From: Deltaproteobacteria bacterium
Lineage (GTDB): Bacteria; Myxococcota; JADLHZ01
Direction: 5' to 3'
Assembly: GCA_020848545.1 (NCBI GenBank)
Contig: JADLHZ010000012.1
Coordinates: 186,001 to 250,000, forward strand
DNA: 64,000 bases
Shown: positions 8,325 to 16,745 of the stretch, one piece after another
Layout of the letters: the number at the start of each line of letters is the position of its first letter
Position numbering within the stretch: position 1 is the stretch's first letter
The notes under the pieces: generated by a model
Told to the model about the DNA's origin: nothing
The model's input: only the letters and a program-made list of their open reading frames with translations
Databases searched by the model: none
Translations under genes and position numbers: made by a program

Positions 8325-8440
8325 GCGTGCCTCCAAAGCTCGCGGTCGTGCCAGAATTCGCGGGCAAAGACAGCAAAAAAAAGCGCACGGCCGCCATTTA
8401 TTTGGACCGGCTAAGATCTTGGGCATACTCTCGACAACCT

Positions 8441-9280
8441 ATGGGGACGAAGCAGCCGCTGCGTTCAGCGCGGCCGACATTGCACTTCTGGGGCGTGCGT
8501 GGATCGATCCCAACGCCAGGAACCATGACGAGCAAGTTCGGCGGTAACACGGCGTGCGTCGAGTTTCGCTACGGACCCGACCGTGTGATCTTCGACGCCG
8601 GCACGGGTCTGCGTGAGCTGGGTCAGTCGCTTGGACAGGCGTCCAACCTCGAGCTCACCGTCCTCCTCAGCCACTACCACTGGGACCACCTGCTCGGACT
8701 CCCGTTTTTCACGCCGATCTTCAAACCGGACACGGTGCTCAATATTTTCGGTGAGAGCAAAGAAGGCGGCGGTCCGCGCGATGCGCTCATGCGACAGTTC
8801 ACGGCCCCGAGCTTTCCTGTGGAATTTTCGACGTTGCCATCGAAGCTGAATTTCTTCGACGTGAAGCCCGGAGACGCTTTCGCGGTTGGCGGCATCAAGG
8901 TGACGGTCGGTCGACTCAACCACCCGAACGCTGCGATCTGCTACCGGGCACAGGCCGGTAAAGCGAGCGTCGTGTATGCCTCTGACCACGAGCATGACGG
9001 CCAGGGCGATCGCGGGCTCATCGACTTTTGCGCGGGTGCGAGCGCGCTCGTCTACGACGCGATGTACTCGAACTCGAGCTACTCGACGAAGAAGGGCTGG
9101 GGACACTCGACCTGGGAAGAAGCCGTACGCATCGCGAAGGCGGCGAAGGTGAAGAAACTATTTCTTTACCATCACGATCCACTCAACGACGACAAGGCGA
9201 TGGCCAAGATCGATCGCGCGGCAAAGAAAGCGTTCGCAGGCGCTATCGTCGCACGCGAACGGCTGGTCGTCCCGCTTTAG
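8441..9280 (+). CDS. Metallo-beta-lactamase fold hydrolase
   Basis: 279 residues from ATG 8441. FWGVRGSIPTPG near the N-terminus and the metal site SHYHWDHLLG (HxHxDH, about 97-106) place it in the MBL superfamily, with later ligands likely at N/H in GRLNHPN, D in YASDHEHD and H in YHHDPL. GVRGS-type proteins include cyclic-nucleotide phosphodiesterase-like and RNase Z-like enzymes; the substrate cannot be assigned. The frame is open upstream, but those residues are not MBL-like. It is divergent from the LNS2 gene, with 116 nt between the two starts. Confidence 0.85.
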   Translation: MGTKQPLRSARPTLHFWGVRGSIPTPGTMTSKFGGNTACVEFRYGPDRVIFDAGTGLRELGQSLGQASNLELTVLLSHYHWDHLLGLPFFTPIFKPDTVLNIFGESKEGGGPRDALMRQFTAPSFPVEFSTLPSKLNFFDVKPGDAFAVGGIKVTVGRLNHPNAAICYRAQAGKASVVYASDHEHDGQGDRGLIDFCAGASALVYDAMYSNSSYSTKKGWGHSTWEEAVRIAKAAKVKKLFLYHHDPLNDDKAMAKIDRAAKKAFAGAIVARERLVVPL

Positions 9281-9300
9281 TACTGGTCTCGCCCTCGGCT

Positions 9301-9313
9301 GGTGTCACTCACC
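9301..9313. repeat. Degenerate dispersed palindrome between convergent genes
   Basis: GGTGTCACTCACC, two changes from GGTGTCAGACACC, in the 43-nt gap after the MBL gene. Confidence 0.35.
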
Positions 9314-9323
9314 CGTCACTCGA

Positions 9324-10133
9324 TCACTCGATGGTGATCCCCTGCTGTCGAAGCACCTGCTTCGCGGCTTCTCGCTCCTCGGGCGTCATGTTCTTGAAGC
9401 TTTCCTCCAGCTGCTTCTTCATCGCCGGCGGGAGCTGGGTACCCGGAGGTCCATGCGTCGCATCGTGGCCCCCTGCCTTCAACTCGATCTTGCGGTAGCC
9501 CTCAGGCAGACGGAACGCACTCGCCGGCGGCGCCTTCTTGTCGACCTTGACGAGCTCCATCGTCGTGTCGCTGACGTCTGAATTCTTGGAATGATGCACG
9601 ACCTTCACCGGGAATCCGTCGGCCCCGACCGACCGCAGCGCACCTGCCATACCTTCGTTCGCTGGAGCGTTTGGCCCCATCATCTTGGCGATACTTTGAA
9701 AGCTCGCGATCTCTTTGCTCGCCCAATAATCCGTCGTGTTGCCATCGGCGTCTGTCACGAGCGCGTGCACGCATGAGTAACCGCGCACGGTTTCCACGCC
9801 GACCTTCTTGGCCTGATAGCTCGTCCCATCGTTCTTCGCCCGCGCCTCGTTCGCCGCCTTGAGGTCGATCTCGGTGTACGACTTCTGGGCGTCGTCGATA
9901 CGATAGGCGACGTCTCGATCTTTGAAGAGATGCAGAAACACCATTCCGATTTGTGCGCCCTGGCCGGCGATGCGAGTCTCGCTGCGCACGCCCGCCTTCG
10001 AAAGAAGCAGCTTCATCGTGCCGCTGCCGTGCTTGTGCGTCATCGCGATCTCGAGGGTGCCTTCGAATTGCGCCAACGCGACGGCAGGAAGTGAGAACAC
10101 CAAGATGAACAGGAAGATAGCGCGCGTGATCAT
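9324..10133 (-). CDS. Exported DUF4412 family protein
   Basis: 269 residues. MITRAIFLFILVFSLPAVALAQ is a clear Sec signal peptide cut after ALA. The mature part (FEGTLEIAMTHKHGSGTMKLLLS, YRIDDAQKSYTEID, GYSCVHALVTDADGNTTDYWASKEI, then FPVKVVHH) follows the DUF4412 layout, a periplasmic beta-rich fold of unknown function related in shape to LolA/LolB-like lipid binders. A single cysteine (YSC) is present. The C-terminus (about 215-269) is helical and charged and ends PEEREAAKQVLRQQGITIE. It stands alone, convergent with the MBL gene and divergent from aroC. Confidence 0.8.
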   Translation of the reverse strand: MITRAIFLFILVFSLPAVALAQFEGTLEIAMTHKHGSGTMKLLLSKAGVRSETRIAGQGAQIGMVFLHLFKDRDVAYRIDDAQKSYTEIDLKAANEARAKNDGTSYQAKKVGVETVRGYSCVHALVTDADGNTTDYWASKEIASFQSIAKMMGPNAPANEGMAGALRSVGADGFPVKVVHHSKNSDVSDTTMELVKVDKKAPPASAFRLPEGYRKIELKAGGHDATHGPPGTQLPPAMKKQLEESFKNMTPEEREAAKQVLRQQGITIE

Positions 10134-10185
10134 GGTCGGAGATTCTGGTCCTTGTCGTCGGCCAAATCAACAGGCCTCCGCGACG

Positions 10186-10198
10186 AGTGTCTGACACC
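10186..10198. repeat. Dispersed palindrome upstream of aroC
   Basis: AGTGTCTGACACC in the 269-nt divergent spacer between the DUF4412 gene and aroC, 53 nt from the former start. The rest of that spacer shows no convincing gene or promoter. Confidence 0.75.
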
Positions 10199-10402
10199 GC
10201 CACCTCGCCGTCAGCTCCGCGGCACCGTCAGCTCGGCGCCTTCTCATTCAACACGTCAGCCAGCGCGCGCATGCCATCGATCGTCGTAGCGCATCGTGTG
10301 TCCCATGTTTCCGATTGTGCCCGCCGCGAACGAACGCAGCAAAAGAAGGGGAGCAGCATCCTCGAATTCGCGAGCACGGCGAAATCCGAGTACAGTCGCG
10401 TG

Positions 10403-11512
10403 ATGTCTGGAAATTCGTTCGGACACGCGCTCCGCATCACGACGGCTGGTGAGAGTCACGGGCCGGCAAACGTGGTGATCATCGACGGCCTTCCCGCTGG
10501 TCTCGAGCTCGACCCAGAAGACCTTGCGCATGATCTGCGGCGGCGGCGCCCCGGACAGAGTCATATCGTCACGCAGCGAGACGAGAGCGACGTGCCCGAG
10601 ATCTTGAGCGGTGTCTTCGAAGGAGTCACCACGGGCGCGCCTGTCGCTATCATCATTCGCAACGCGGATCAGCGCAGCCGCGACTATGATGACATCAAGG
10701 ATCTCTACCGTCCCGGCCACGCTGACTTCAGTTACGATGCCAAGTACGGATTTCGCGATCATCGCGGCGGCGGACGCTCCAGCGCGCGCGAGACGGTAGT
10801 GAGAGTCGCTGCCGGCGCCGTCGCCAAGAAGCTTCTGCGACGGGTGTGTGACACCCGTGTCGTCGCCTACGTCGTGCAGGTCGGCGACGTGCACGCAGGC
10901 GACCTCGATCCGGCCAAAGTCATTGAACGACAGGTAGAAACCCTGCCCAACCGTCAGCCGAACCTCGTTCGCTGCCCCGACCCAACGGCTGCCGCGCGCA
11001 TGCTCGCGCTGATCGAGCGTGTTCGAAAAGAACAGGATTCGATCGGCGGGGTTGCCGAGATCGCGGTGACAAACACGCCGCTCGGGCTCGGCGAGCCGGT
11101 GTTCGACAAGCTCAAGGCAGACCTGGCGAAGGCACTCTTTTCACTGCCCGCCGTGCTCGGCGTCGAATATGGCGCCGGCTTCCGTGCCGCGTCGATGCGA
11201 GGCAGCGAGAACAACGACACCTTCGTCAGCCGCGGAGGGAAGGTTCGAACGAAGACAAATCGTCACGGTGGTATGCTCGGCGGTCTTACGACTGGCATGC
11301 CGATCGTGCTGCGGGCCGCAGTGAAACCGACGAGCAGCTTGCCGAGAGCGCAAGACACCGTAGACAAGAAGGGTCGACCGGCCAAGATTCGCACGAAAGG
11401 CCGTCACGACCCGTGCTTGCTGCCACGCTTCATTCCGATGGCGGAAGCGATGGTCGCGATCGTCATCGCAGATCATTGGCTACGGCGAAACGGCAACAAG
11501 CCGCTCGCGTAG
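10403..11512 (+). CDS. aroC: Chorismate synthase
   Basis: Converts 5-enolpyruvylshikimate-3-phosphate to chorismate with reduced FMN, the last step of the shikimate pathway. 369 residues from ATG 10403. Family signatures are present: GESHGPANVVIIDGLPAG, RRPGQS, QRDESD.PEILSGVFEG, GPxHADxxYxxKYGxRDxRGGGRSSARETVxRVAAGA in the variant form PGHADFSYDAKYG, GDSIGG as DSIGGVAEI, and TKGRHDPC near the C-terminus. The frame is open to 10187, but the upstream residues are not AroC. A palindrome copy at 10843 encodes VCDT in the variable stretch between AKKLL and AYVVQVG. The partner genes aroK and aroB are fused 20 kb away (30.2 kb). Confidence 0.95.
   Translation: MSGNSFGHALRITTAGESHGPANVVIIDGLPAGLELDPEDLAHDLRRRRPGQSHIVTQRDESDVPEILSGVFEGVTTGAPVAIIIRNADQRSRDYDDIKDLYRPGHADFSYDAKYGFRDHRGGGRSSARETVVRVAAGAVAKKLLRRVCDTRVVAYVVQVGDVHAGDLDPAKVIERQVETLPNRQPNLVRCPDPTAAARMLALIERVRKEQDSIGGVAEIAVTNTPLGLGEPVFDKLKADLAKALFSLPAVLGVEYGAGFRAASMRGSENNDTFVSRGGKVRTKTNRHGGMLGGLTTGMPIVLRAAVKPTSSLPRAQDTVDKKGRPAKIRTKGRHDPCLLPRFIPMAEAMVAIVIADHWLRRNGNKPLA
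10843..10855 (+). repeat. Dispersed palindrome copy inside aroC
   Basis: GGTGTGTGACACC with an outer C-G extension on each side; read V-C-D-T between two conserved AroC blocks. Confidence 0.7.
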
Positions 11513-11848
11513 CGATCGTCGGAGGCAAAAGCGATCCACTCCACGCCGGCCGATGGCCGAAAGCCGAACCCCTAGCTAGTGGGCTAAGGTGGGAGGCTGG
11601 TATCGTCGTTTCAGGCTTCCCAGCACAACGCGCGGCCGACGAATCGGCTTTGCTCGCTTCGCAAGCGAAGCGGTGGGCGTGCACACCACGACGAGGTTCG
11701 CGACCCGTGTTCGCACTCTGTCCGGGGTTCGTTGCTCATTGCCTGTCGAGCCGCACAGAGGGATCGGCTCTCAGTGTATCGCTGCGTCGAAATTGTGCAA
11801 CGGTCGGCGCGAGTTTTCTACGACGGCATCTCATGCCATATTGACGCA
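11513..11848. other. Gene-poor spacer after aroC
   Basis: 336 nt without a convincing gene on either strand. It holds a perfect inverted repeat GCTTCGC-AA-GCGAAGC at 11656-11671 that could fold in either transcript, with no T-run behind it. AT-rich sequence rises toward 11849, where the promoter of the next gene should be; CATATT at 11837-11842 is too close to the start codon to be a normal -10. Confidence 0.5.
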
Positions 11849-12661
11849 ATGAAACTCCTTCTCGCTACGACGATTGCGCTCGCTGCTGCTGCGCCAACAG
11901 ACCCACTCGAAAACGCCATCGCCCACATGCGATCGGCCCAGGAAGGCATTCAGTCGGGCCCGAAGGCTTGCGCAGATGCGTTGAAGACGCAGGTGAAAGC
12001 CGCGCGCATGCAGCTCGAGCTCGCCAAAGAGGCCAAAGATCTGGCGAGCGCTCAGAGTACGGCGGGCGGCCTCAAAGAGCTCGCTCAGGAGGCCAAGCAA
12101 ACGTGTCCGGCGCGAGTATCCGCCGACATCGAAAAGGCGATCGCCGCACTTGAGGGCCAGCCGACCGAAGTCGACGACGACGAGGATCTGCGTCCGGAAC
12201 AACCGAAAGTCGGCGCTGCCGATCCCCCGGTGTCAGACACCCGCACTCAGTCGACGACGACGGGCGCCACCGGAGCGTCTGGTCCCGCGAAGGCGTTTAT
12301 CTCGCCCGGACCAACCCCGTCCGCAGCGGACGTGGATCGCCAAGTAAACGACGCAGCCAAGGTGCTCGCGCGAGGCTTTTCATCAGCGGGCGCGACGCTC
12401 CGTGGTTTCGGGAAACGATCCGACTGGGTGCAGTCGCTGGAAGCGGGCAAGTGCTATGCGTTTGTCGGCGTTGGCGGTCCTTCGGCAAAGCGTATGGCGC
12501 TCTACCTCTGGGATCCGAACGGCAAACGGCGCGCGGATCGAAAGTCGAAAGAGCCGATCGCGGTGATCTATCATTGTCCGTACGTCACGGGCCCTTTTCA
12601 TCTGCAGGCGAAGGTGAAACGCCCTGAATCGGGCTACGCCGTCGGCGTTTTCGTACGCTGA
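11849..12661 (+). CDS. Exported protein, unknown function
   Basis: 270 residues from ATG 11849. MKLLLATTIALAAAAPTDPLENA is a short signal peptide. Residues about 25-110 are alpha-helical with regularly spaced lysines (MRSAQEGIQ, KTQVKAARMQLELAKEAKDLAS) and contain two cysteines (ACADAL, TCPARV). A disordered Thr/Ser/Pro-rich linker (about 115-160) carries a palindrome copy (VSDT). The C-terminal 100 residues form a beta-rich module with GKCYAFVGVGG, ALYLWDPNGK and IYHCPYVTGPF, possibly a small periplasmic ligand-binding domain. No known family is recognised. Confidence 0.7.
   Translation: MKLLLATTIALAAAAPTDPLENAIAHMRSAQEGIQSGPKACADALKTQVKAARMQLELAKEAKDLASAQSTAGGLKELAQEAKQTCPARVSADIEKAIAALEGQPTEVDDDEDLRPEQPKVGAADPPVSDTRTQSTTTGATGASGPAKAFISPGPTPSAADVDRQVNDAAKVLARGFSSAGATLRGFGKRSDWVQSLEAGKCYAFVGVGGPSAKRMALYLWDPNGKRRADRKSKEPIAVIYHCPYVTGPFHLQAKVKRPESGYAVGVFVR
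12229..12241 (+). repeat. Exact dispersed palindrome in linker of exported protein
   Basis: GGTGTCAGACACC, read V-S-D-T; the surrounding protein sequence is low-complexity. Confidence 0.8.
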
Positions 12662-12710
12662 ATTCCGCGTCCGTTTCTCGAACCTTCGATTTTCCTCAAA
12701 CAAGACAAGC

Positions 12711-12743
12711 GCGCGATCGCGCAGTGTCCGGTTTTGGGACACT
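12711..12743. promoter_or_regulatory. Adjacent inverted repeats in intergenic region
   Basis: GCGCGATCGCGC (12711-12722) is directly followed by AGTGTCC-N7-GGACACT (12723-12743), a perfect 7-bp stem with a 7-nt loop. The second resembles the dispersed palindrome AGTGTC-W-GACACT split open by extra bases. It sits about 50 nt after the exported-protein gene and 75 nt before the next start, so it could be a terminator stem (no T-run) or an operator. Confidence 0.4.
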
Positions 12744-12818
12744 CGCGTCTTCGACGACCAACCGTCGGGTCTTCCGGGAAAATACAGTCAACCCAGAATC
12801 AACGGAGGACAACGAGAA

Positions 12819-13379
12819 ATGAGATGCCTGAGTCGAGAATGTGTAGTTTGCGAACGGTTGCTGCTCGAGGCGCGGGCTGCCCTGAGCAAGGTCGGATACG
12901 CACGCTGGCAAGCCGATCGCGTGGCCACGTGCGACGAGCACTTGCGTCAGTTGGACAACGCGCGAGCGAGCTATGAGGCGCTGACGCGTATGTACTGCGA
13001 AGCGCGCGATCATCACCGCACCATCCGCGGCAAGCTCCGGCGCGAATATTACGCGTTCGTCAAAGCCATTGGGCGCGCCCCGGACGCGGTCGAAGGGATC
13101 GAAGCGAAGGTCGCTGCGCTCGTCTCTGAGGTGTTTCCTCCTGACATCGCGCACGGCCGCGACGAGCTCGCGACGCTGCTCGACGCCTGCGAAGACTCGA
13201 AGCACCTCGAGCAAGCGCAAGGGAACGCTTACTGCCGCGTGCACAACGAGCTGCGCGAGGTCGTCGCCCGCAGCAAGGAGGTTGCGAACGAGTGCTACGA
13301 TCTCGCGATGCAGGCGCTCAAGATGCAATCGACACCGCTCGGGCGCGCACGGTATGTCCTGTTCCAAAAGAAGCGCTGA
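12819..13379 (+). CDS. Small helical cysteine-containing protein, unknown
   Basis: 186 residues from ATG 12819, preceded by GGAGG 10 nt upstream. Almost all helical and probably coiled-coil (ARAALSKVGYARWQADRVATCDEHLRQLDNARASYEALT). Cysteines fall in pairs near the N-terminus (C3, C8, C11) and later at about 45, 66, 126, 141 and 158, in spacing that could bind metal or form disulfides. No signal peptide is seen. The opposite strand is also open here, but its translation lacks a start with a ribosome site and reads as a mirror of this gene. Confidence 0.55.
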   Translation: MRCLSRECVVCERLLLEARAALSKVGYARWQADRVATCDEHLRQLDNARASYEALTRMYCEARDHHRTIRGKLRREYYAFVKAIGRAPDAVEGIEAKVAALVSEVFPPDIAHGRDELATLLDACEDSKHLEQAQGNAYCRVHNELREVVARSKEVANECYDLAMQALKMQSTPLGRARYVLFQKKR

Positions 13380-13382
13380 TCC

Positions 13383-13523
13383 TTACCCTCCAGCCGTCAA
13401 CCCGAGCGCCAGCGGCGGAGGAAATGAGCCCGCCGGAAACTCGACGCGAATACCCCGAAGCCATTCTCGCGAGCACGCACGATAGTGCCGCATGAAGTGA
13501 TGGTTGCTTTCGTGAAACTCCAT
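13383..13523 (-). CDS. Short ORF, possible transposase-tail remnant
   Basis: 46 codons from ATG 13523, with a frame open a further 19 codons upstream to a TGA. The residues HHFMRHYRACSREWLRG then IRVEFPAGSFPPPL are of a composition unlike chance translation of this GC-rich DNA. The pattern W-L-x-G-x-R-x-x-FPAG reminds me of the C-terminal tails of REP-associated or related small transposases, but this is memory-based and weak. No ribosome site is seen. If real it is a decayed fragment rather than a working gene. Confidence 0.25.
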   Translation of the reverse strand: MEFHESNHHFMRHYRACSREWLRGIRVEFPAGSFPPPLALGLTAGG

Positions 13524-13657
13524 CCGGGTTCGGAAGTTTGGCAAGTCGAGCGATCCGCACTCCGCTCAAGTCGTTGTCAATCCTCGCAATGTGCACAGCG
13601 CCGGAACGGCGGCGGATCGGCACTAGTACGTTCTGCGCGATGACTGTTAAGCACGAC

Positions 13658-13670
13658 AGTGTATGGCACC
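13658..13670 (+). repeat. Degenerate palindrome over the rsmB start codon
   Basis: AGTGTATGGCACC; the ATG inside it (13663-13665) is the likely rsmB start. One change from AGTGTCTGGCACC, and that C-to-A change creates the ATG. Confidence 0.5.
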
Positions 13671-15072
13671 CGCAGATCGCCCGAAAACGAAAAGCCGTGA
13701 TAGCGAACCAAGACCTCGAAAGTCCGGCGGATCGGCCACTCGACTTGTCGTGAGCGAACCACGACGAGTGGCTCTCGAAGCATTGTTGCGGGTCGAACAA
13801 GACGGTGCATTCCTCGATCGCGTTCTGCCTGCAGCTCTCGCGCGCAGCGACATGTCGCCGGAGGACAAAGGCCTCGCCGTCGAGATCGCGACTGGTGTCC
13901 TCCGACGTAGACTCTGGCTCGACGCGTGTCTGGCACCGCACGTTCGCGGAGGTCTCGAGAAGCTCGATCCCATCGTGCGCGATGTCTTGCGCATCGGCGC
14001 GTACCAGCTTGTCGGGTTGGATCGAATCCCTGCGCACGCCGCCGTTTCGACGACGGTCGATCTCGCCAAGAGCAAACGACGGTTTGCTGCGGGGCTCGTC
14101 AACGCCGTGCTCAGAAAGGTGGCCAGTGCCCCAGCGCGATCGGCTCCTGACGATTTCCAGGGGCTCGCGGTCTACGCGTCGGTGCCGCAATGGATCGCTG
14201 ACGAGCTTCAGCTGACCTTCGACGCACTTTCGAAGGAACAGGATCCACACCGAACACTGCTCGGTCCTTCATCGACGGTGTCAGACGTTCTGCTTGCGCT
14301 AGCAAAACCAGCGCACCCCATGCTCCGCGTGCTCGAGAACCGGATCGCGCAAAAGACTCTCGTGGAAACCCTGAAGAGCAAAGGAATCAACGCAAGCCCT
14401 TGTCGCTTCTCGACCGTCGGCGTCGGGATCGAGCGAGCGGGTGAGCTGACGAGCCTCCCCGGGTTCGGATCTGACTTCATCGCTCAAGACGAAGCGGCAC
14501 AGCTCGTCTGTGAGCTCGCCCGCGACGAAAAGGGGCCGACGTTGGATGGCTGCGCAGCACCCGGCGGCAAGACCCTCGCTTTATGGTCAATGGGGCACGA
14601 GGCACTCACCTCGGTCGACGTCCACGAGAATCGCGTCCGGCTGTTACGCGCTACGTTGTCTTCGGCGAAAGTGTCTGGCACCGTCATGCACGCGTCGATG
14701 GAAGCGCCGCCGTTCCCGGCCGAATCATTCAACACCGTCTTGCTTGATGCTCCGTGCACAGGGTCAGGCACGTTGCGCCGTCATCCGGACCTGCGTTGGT
14801 CGCTAAAGCCCGACGACGTCGGCCGAATGAGCGCACTTCAAAGCTCGATTCTTGCTGGAAGCGCGCGCCTCGTGCGTCCCGGTGGATGCTTGATCTACGC
14901 CGTCTGCAGCTTTCTTGCGGCTGAAGGAACAGAGGTCATCGAGGCCTTCGTCCGAGAAAACAAAGACTTCGGCGTCGATACTTGGTTGACCACGGCGCCG
15001 CACATGGACGTGATGGACGGCTTCTACGCCGCGAAGCTTCGACGCCGTGCTACTCCTGACCTAGCTGCTTGA
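13663..15072 (+). CDS. rsmB: 16S rRNA (cytosine-967-C5)-methyltransferase
   Basis: 469 residues in two parts. Residues about 30-160 form a NusB-like RNA-binding domain (RRVALEALLRVEQDGAFLDRVL, then DPIVRDVLRIGAYQL.GLDRIPAHAAVSTTVDLAK). The rest is the SAM-dependent methyltransferase: LDGCAAPGGKTLAL (motif I), the catalytic-site motif DAPCTGSGTLRRHPDLRW (motif IV), and YAVCSF (motif VI) with the nucleophilic cysteine. Start ATG 13663 lies within a degenerate palindrome copy, and a later in-frame start is not excluded because no strong ribosome site is visible. The 3' end overlaps the convergent zinc-ribbon/TPR gene by 23 nt. Confidence 0.92.
   Translation: MAPADRPKTKSRDSEPRPRKSGGSATRLVVSEPRRVALEALLRVEQDGAFLDRVLPAALARSDMSPEDKGLAVEIATGVLRRRLWLDACLAPHVRGGLEKLDPIVRDVLRIGAYQLVGLDRIPAHAAVSTTVDLAKSKRRFAAGLVNAVLRKVASAPARSAPDDFQGLAVYASVPQWIADELQLTFDALSKEQDPHRTLLGPSSTVSDVLLALAKPAHPMLRVLENRIAQKTLVETLKSKGINASPCRFSTVGVGIERAGELTSLPGFGSDFIAQDEAAQLVCELARDEKGPTLDGCAAPGGKTLALWSMGHEALTSVDVHENRVRLLRATLSSAKVSGTVMHASMEAPPFPAESFNTVLLDAPCTGSGTLRRHPDLRWSLKPDDVGRMSALQSSILAGSARLVRPGGCLIYAVCSFLAAEGTEVIEAFVRENKDFGVDTWLTTAPHMDVMDGFYAAKLRRRATPDLAA
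13925..13937 (+). repeat. Dispersed palindrome variant in rsmB
   Basis: CGTGTCTGGCACC, read A-C-L-A-P in the NusB-like domain. Confidence 0.6.
14670..14682 (+). repeat. Dispersed palindrome variant in rsmB
   Basis: AGTGTCTGGCACC, read V-S-G-T between two strands of the methyltransferase domain. A partial copy (GGTGTCAGACG) lies at 14278-14288. Confidence 0.6.
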
Positions 15073-16723
15073 GCGCCTCGCGAGCGACGTTCGCCTCATT
15101 CCCGTCGGGAGCGAGGTCGAGATAACGTTGGTAGTGTTTCACCGCGTCTCGCTTCTGACCAAGGTTGCGAAACGCCTCCGCCATGCCCATGTGCGCGTCA
15201 CTGTAGCGACTGTTCGCCGCAAGCGCCTTTTGAAACTGGGCGATCGCGTTCGAAGGGTGATCGTTGTCGATGTAACAAAGACCTAACCCCGTCAGCGCTT
15301 CCGCGTTGTCGGGCTTCAACTCCAGCGCGCGCCCATAGAGTTCCATCGCCAACTTCACTCGCTCGGCATGCCGCGCTCTGTTCGCCTTTGACAGCAATTG
15401 CTCGAAGGTCTCTGGCACCGCCTTCGCTTCTTCTTTGGGCGGCTCCACCTTCGGCCCTTCGAGCGATCGTTTCAGCGCCAGCGCCCGGGCGTGATCAGGA
15501 GACCGCTTGAGAACTTCCTCGATCTGAGTCGCGGCCCGCGTCTTGTCCCCATGTTTGACGAGCAGCTCCGCCAGCCGGTACCTGGCACCGACGTGATCGG
15601 GCTCGCGATCGAGCGCCTTCTGAAACGCAGCCAAAGCGCTCTCTAACGCGGCGTCGTCCAAGCGCTTCAGGCTTCCGACGGCATAGTTGTACTCGGGATC
15701 ATCGGCGAGGATCGCGTTCGCTTTGTCCGTGATGCTGCGAAATGCTTCCTGCGCATTCGTCAAAGCATAGTATCGGGCCGCGGCACGCAGGCCCTCGCGT
15801 TCACCGCCGTCGAGCTCCAGCGTCCGTTTCATGTAGGAAAACGCGCGCTCCGTCTTCGCGGCTGCGTCGCCTTGCTTCTTTCCGAGCTCCGTCGCCATCG
15901 TGGCGATCTCCGCCGGAGAATAACGAGCCTTTCCGGCAGCGGCGGCCTTGATGTTGGCGTCGATCTCCTGACTCTCCTCTCGTGCTTGCTCGGCCCAATC
16001 GCACAGCGCCAGGGTCGCACCGGAGAGAGCGCGCGGATTGGCAGCCTGGAGAGCGAGCGCCTTCTCGAATTCTTGTTCCGAAGCGAGGAACCCTTGTGGC
16101 GTGTCACGGTGCAGCTCGCGGTACCCGGCGGCGATGTGCTTGTCCGCCAATGCGTTCGTCGCGGTTGGTGGCGGCGGTGAAGACGACGGGCGCAGCGCGG
16201 AAGCGATCTGTTGGCGCAAGAGGAACACCGCAGCAATCACCGCAACGGCCGCAATCGAGGCGACAGTGACCAAAACGACGGGTGATTTTCGCGGACGTGC
16301 GTCTTCGACAGGCTCGATGCGCGGCACAGCAATTTCTATCGGGGGCGCGCTGCCGTGCTGCTGCTGTTGCTGCGTCTGCGGAACGATCGCAGCCTGCTCG
16401 GCGACCTGAAAAAAACTCGCCAGCTCGAGGATGTCACCGAGCCGCTTCCACGTGTCGCCGGTCTTCGAAATTTCGTCGTCGCGTGTCACCCGGCGTTCGA
16501 CGATCCAGCGCTGCAACGTCGTCAACTCCTTGAACTTGAAGACCTGGCCGCTCGCTTGGCGAATCATCCAATCGCCAGTCGTGGGTTGCCGGGTGGCTGG
16601 GGCCGCCTTGCTCACGCGAAAAACGTGGCCGCAAGATGTGCATTTGACGCTCACGCCTTGAGGTGTGACGCGCGTATCATCGAGCTCGTATTCTGAGCTG
16701 CATTTGTCGCAGCGAACGTCCAT
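15050..16723 (-). CDS. Zinc-ribbon / GYF / transmembrane / TPR protein
   Basis: 557 residues. The N-terminus MDVRCDKCSSEYELDD.....VKCTSCGHVFRV is an MJ0042-type zinc ribbon (two CxxC pairs, residues 5-35). Next is a GYF_2-like module (GDWMIRQASGQVFKFKELTTLQRWIVERRVTRDDEIS, about 50-95). A membrane segment follows at about 150-170 (SPVVLVTVASIAAVAVIAAVFLL), then at least seven TPR-like helix pairs to the C-terminus. This layout is a cytoplasmic sensor and outer TPR scaffold seen in myxobacteria; its partner is unknown. A degenerate palindrome at 15407 encodes VPET in the TPR part. Confidence 0.82.
   Translation of the reverse strand: MDVRCDKCSSEYELDDTRVTPQGVSVKCTSCGHVFRVSKAAPATRQPTTGDWMIRQASGQVFKFKELTTLQRWIVERRVTRDDEISKTGDTWKRLGDILELASFFQVAEQAAIVPQTQQQQQHGSAPPIEIAVPRIEPVEDARPRKSPVVLVTVASIAAVAVIAAVFLLRQQIASALRPSSSPPPPTATNALADKHIAAGYRELHRDTPQGFLASEQEFEKALALQAANPRALSGATLALCDWAEQAREESQEIDANIKAAAAGKARYSPAEIATMATELGKKQGDAAAKTERAFSYMKRTLELDGGEREGLRAAARYYALTNAQEAFRSITDKANAILADDPEYNYAVGSLKRLDDAALESALAAFQKALDREPDHVGARYRLAELLVKHGDKTRAATQIEEVLKRSPDHARALALKRSLEGPKVEPPKEEAKAVPETFEQLLSKANRARHAERVKLAMELYGRALELKPDNAEALTGLGLCYIDNDHPSNAIAQFQKALAANSRYSDAHMGMAEAFRNLGQKRDAVKHYQRYLDLAPDGNEANVAREALKQLGQE
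15407..15419 (+). repeat. Degenerate palindrome in TPR gene
   Basis: GGTCTCTGGCACC, one change from the GGTGTCTGGCACC variant; a weaker relative, GGTACCTGGCACC, is at 15577-15589. Confidence 0.4.
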
Positions 16724-16745
16724 CCAGAAAGAAGTGTAGGCCGTT

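Noticed and set aside
8402-8429. TTGGAC-16-CATACT as promoter of the MBL gene
   Set aside because: Only weak agreement at the -35 (three of six); not better than chance in this spacer.
10228-10440. 70-codon minus-strand frame across the aroC start
   Set aside because: Overlaps the aroC start region, no ribosome site and no family pattern.
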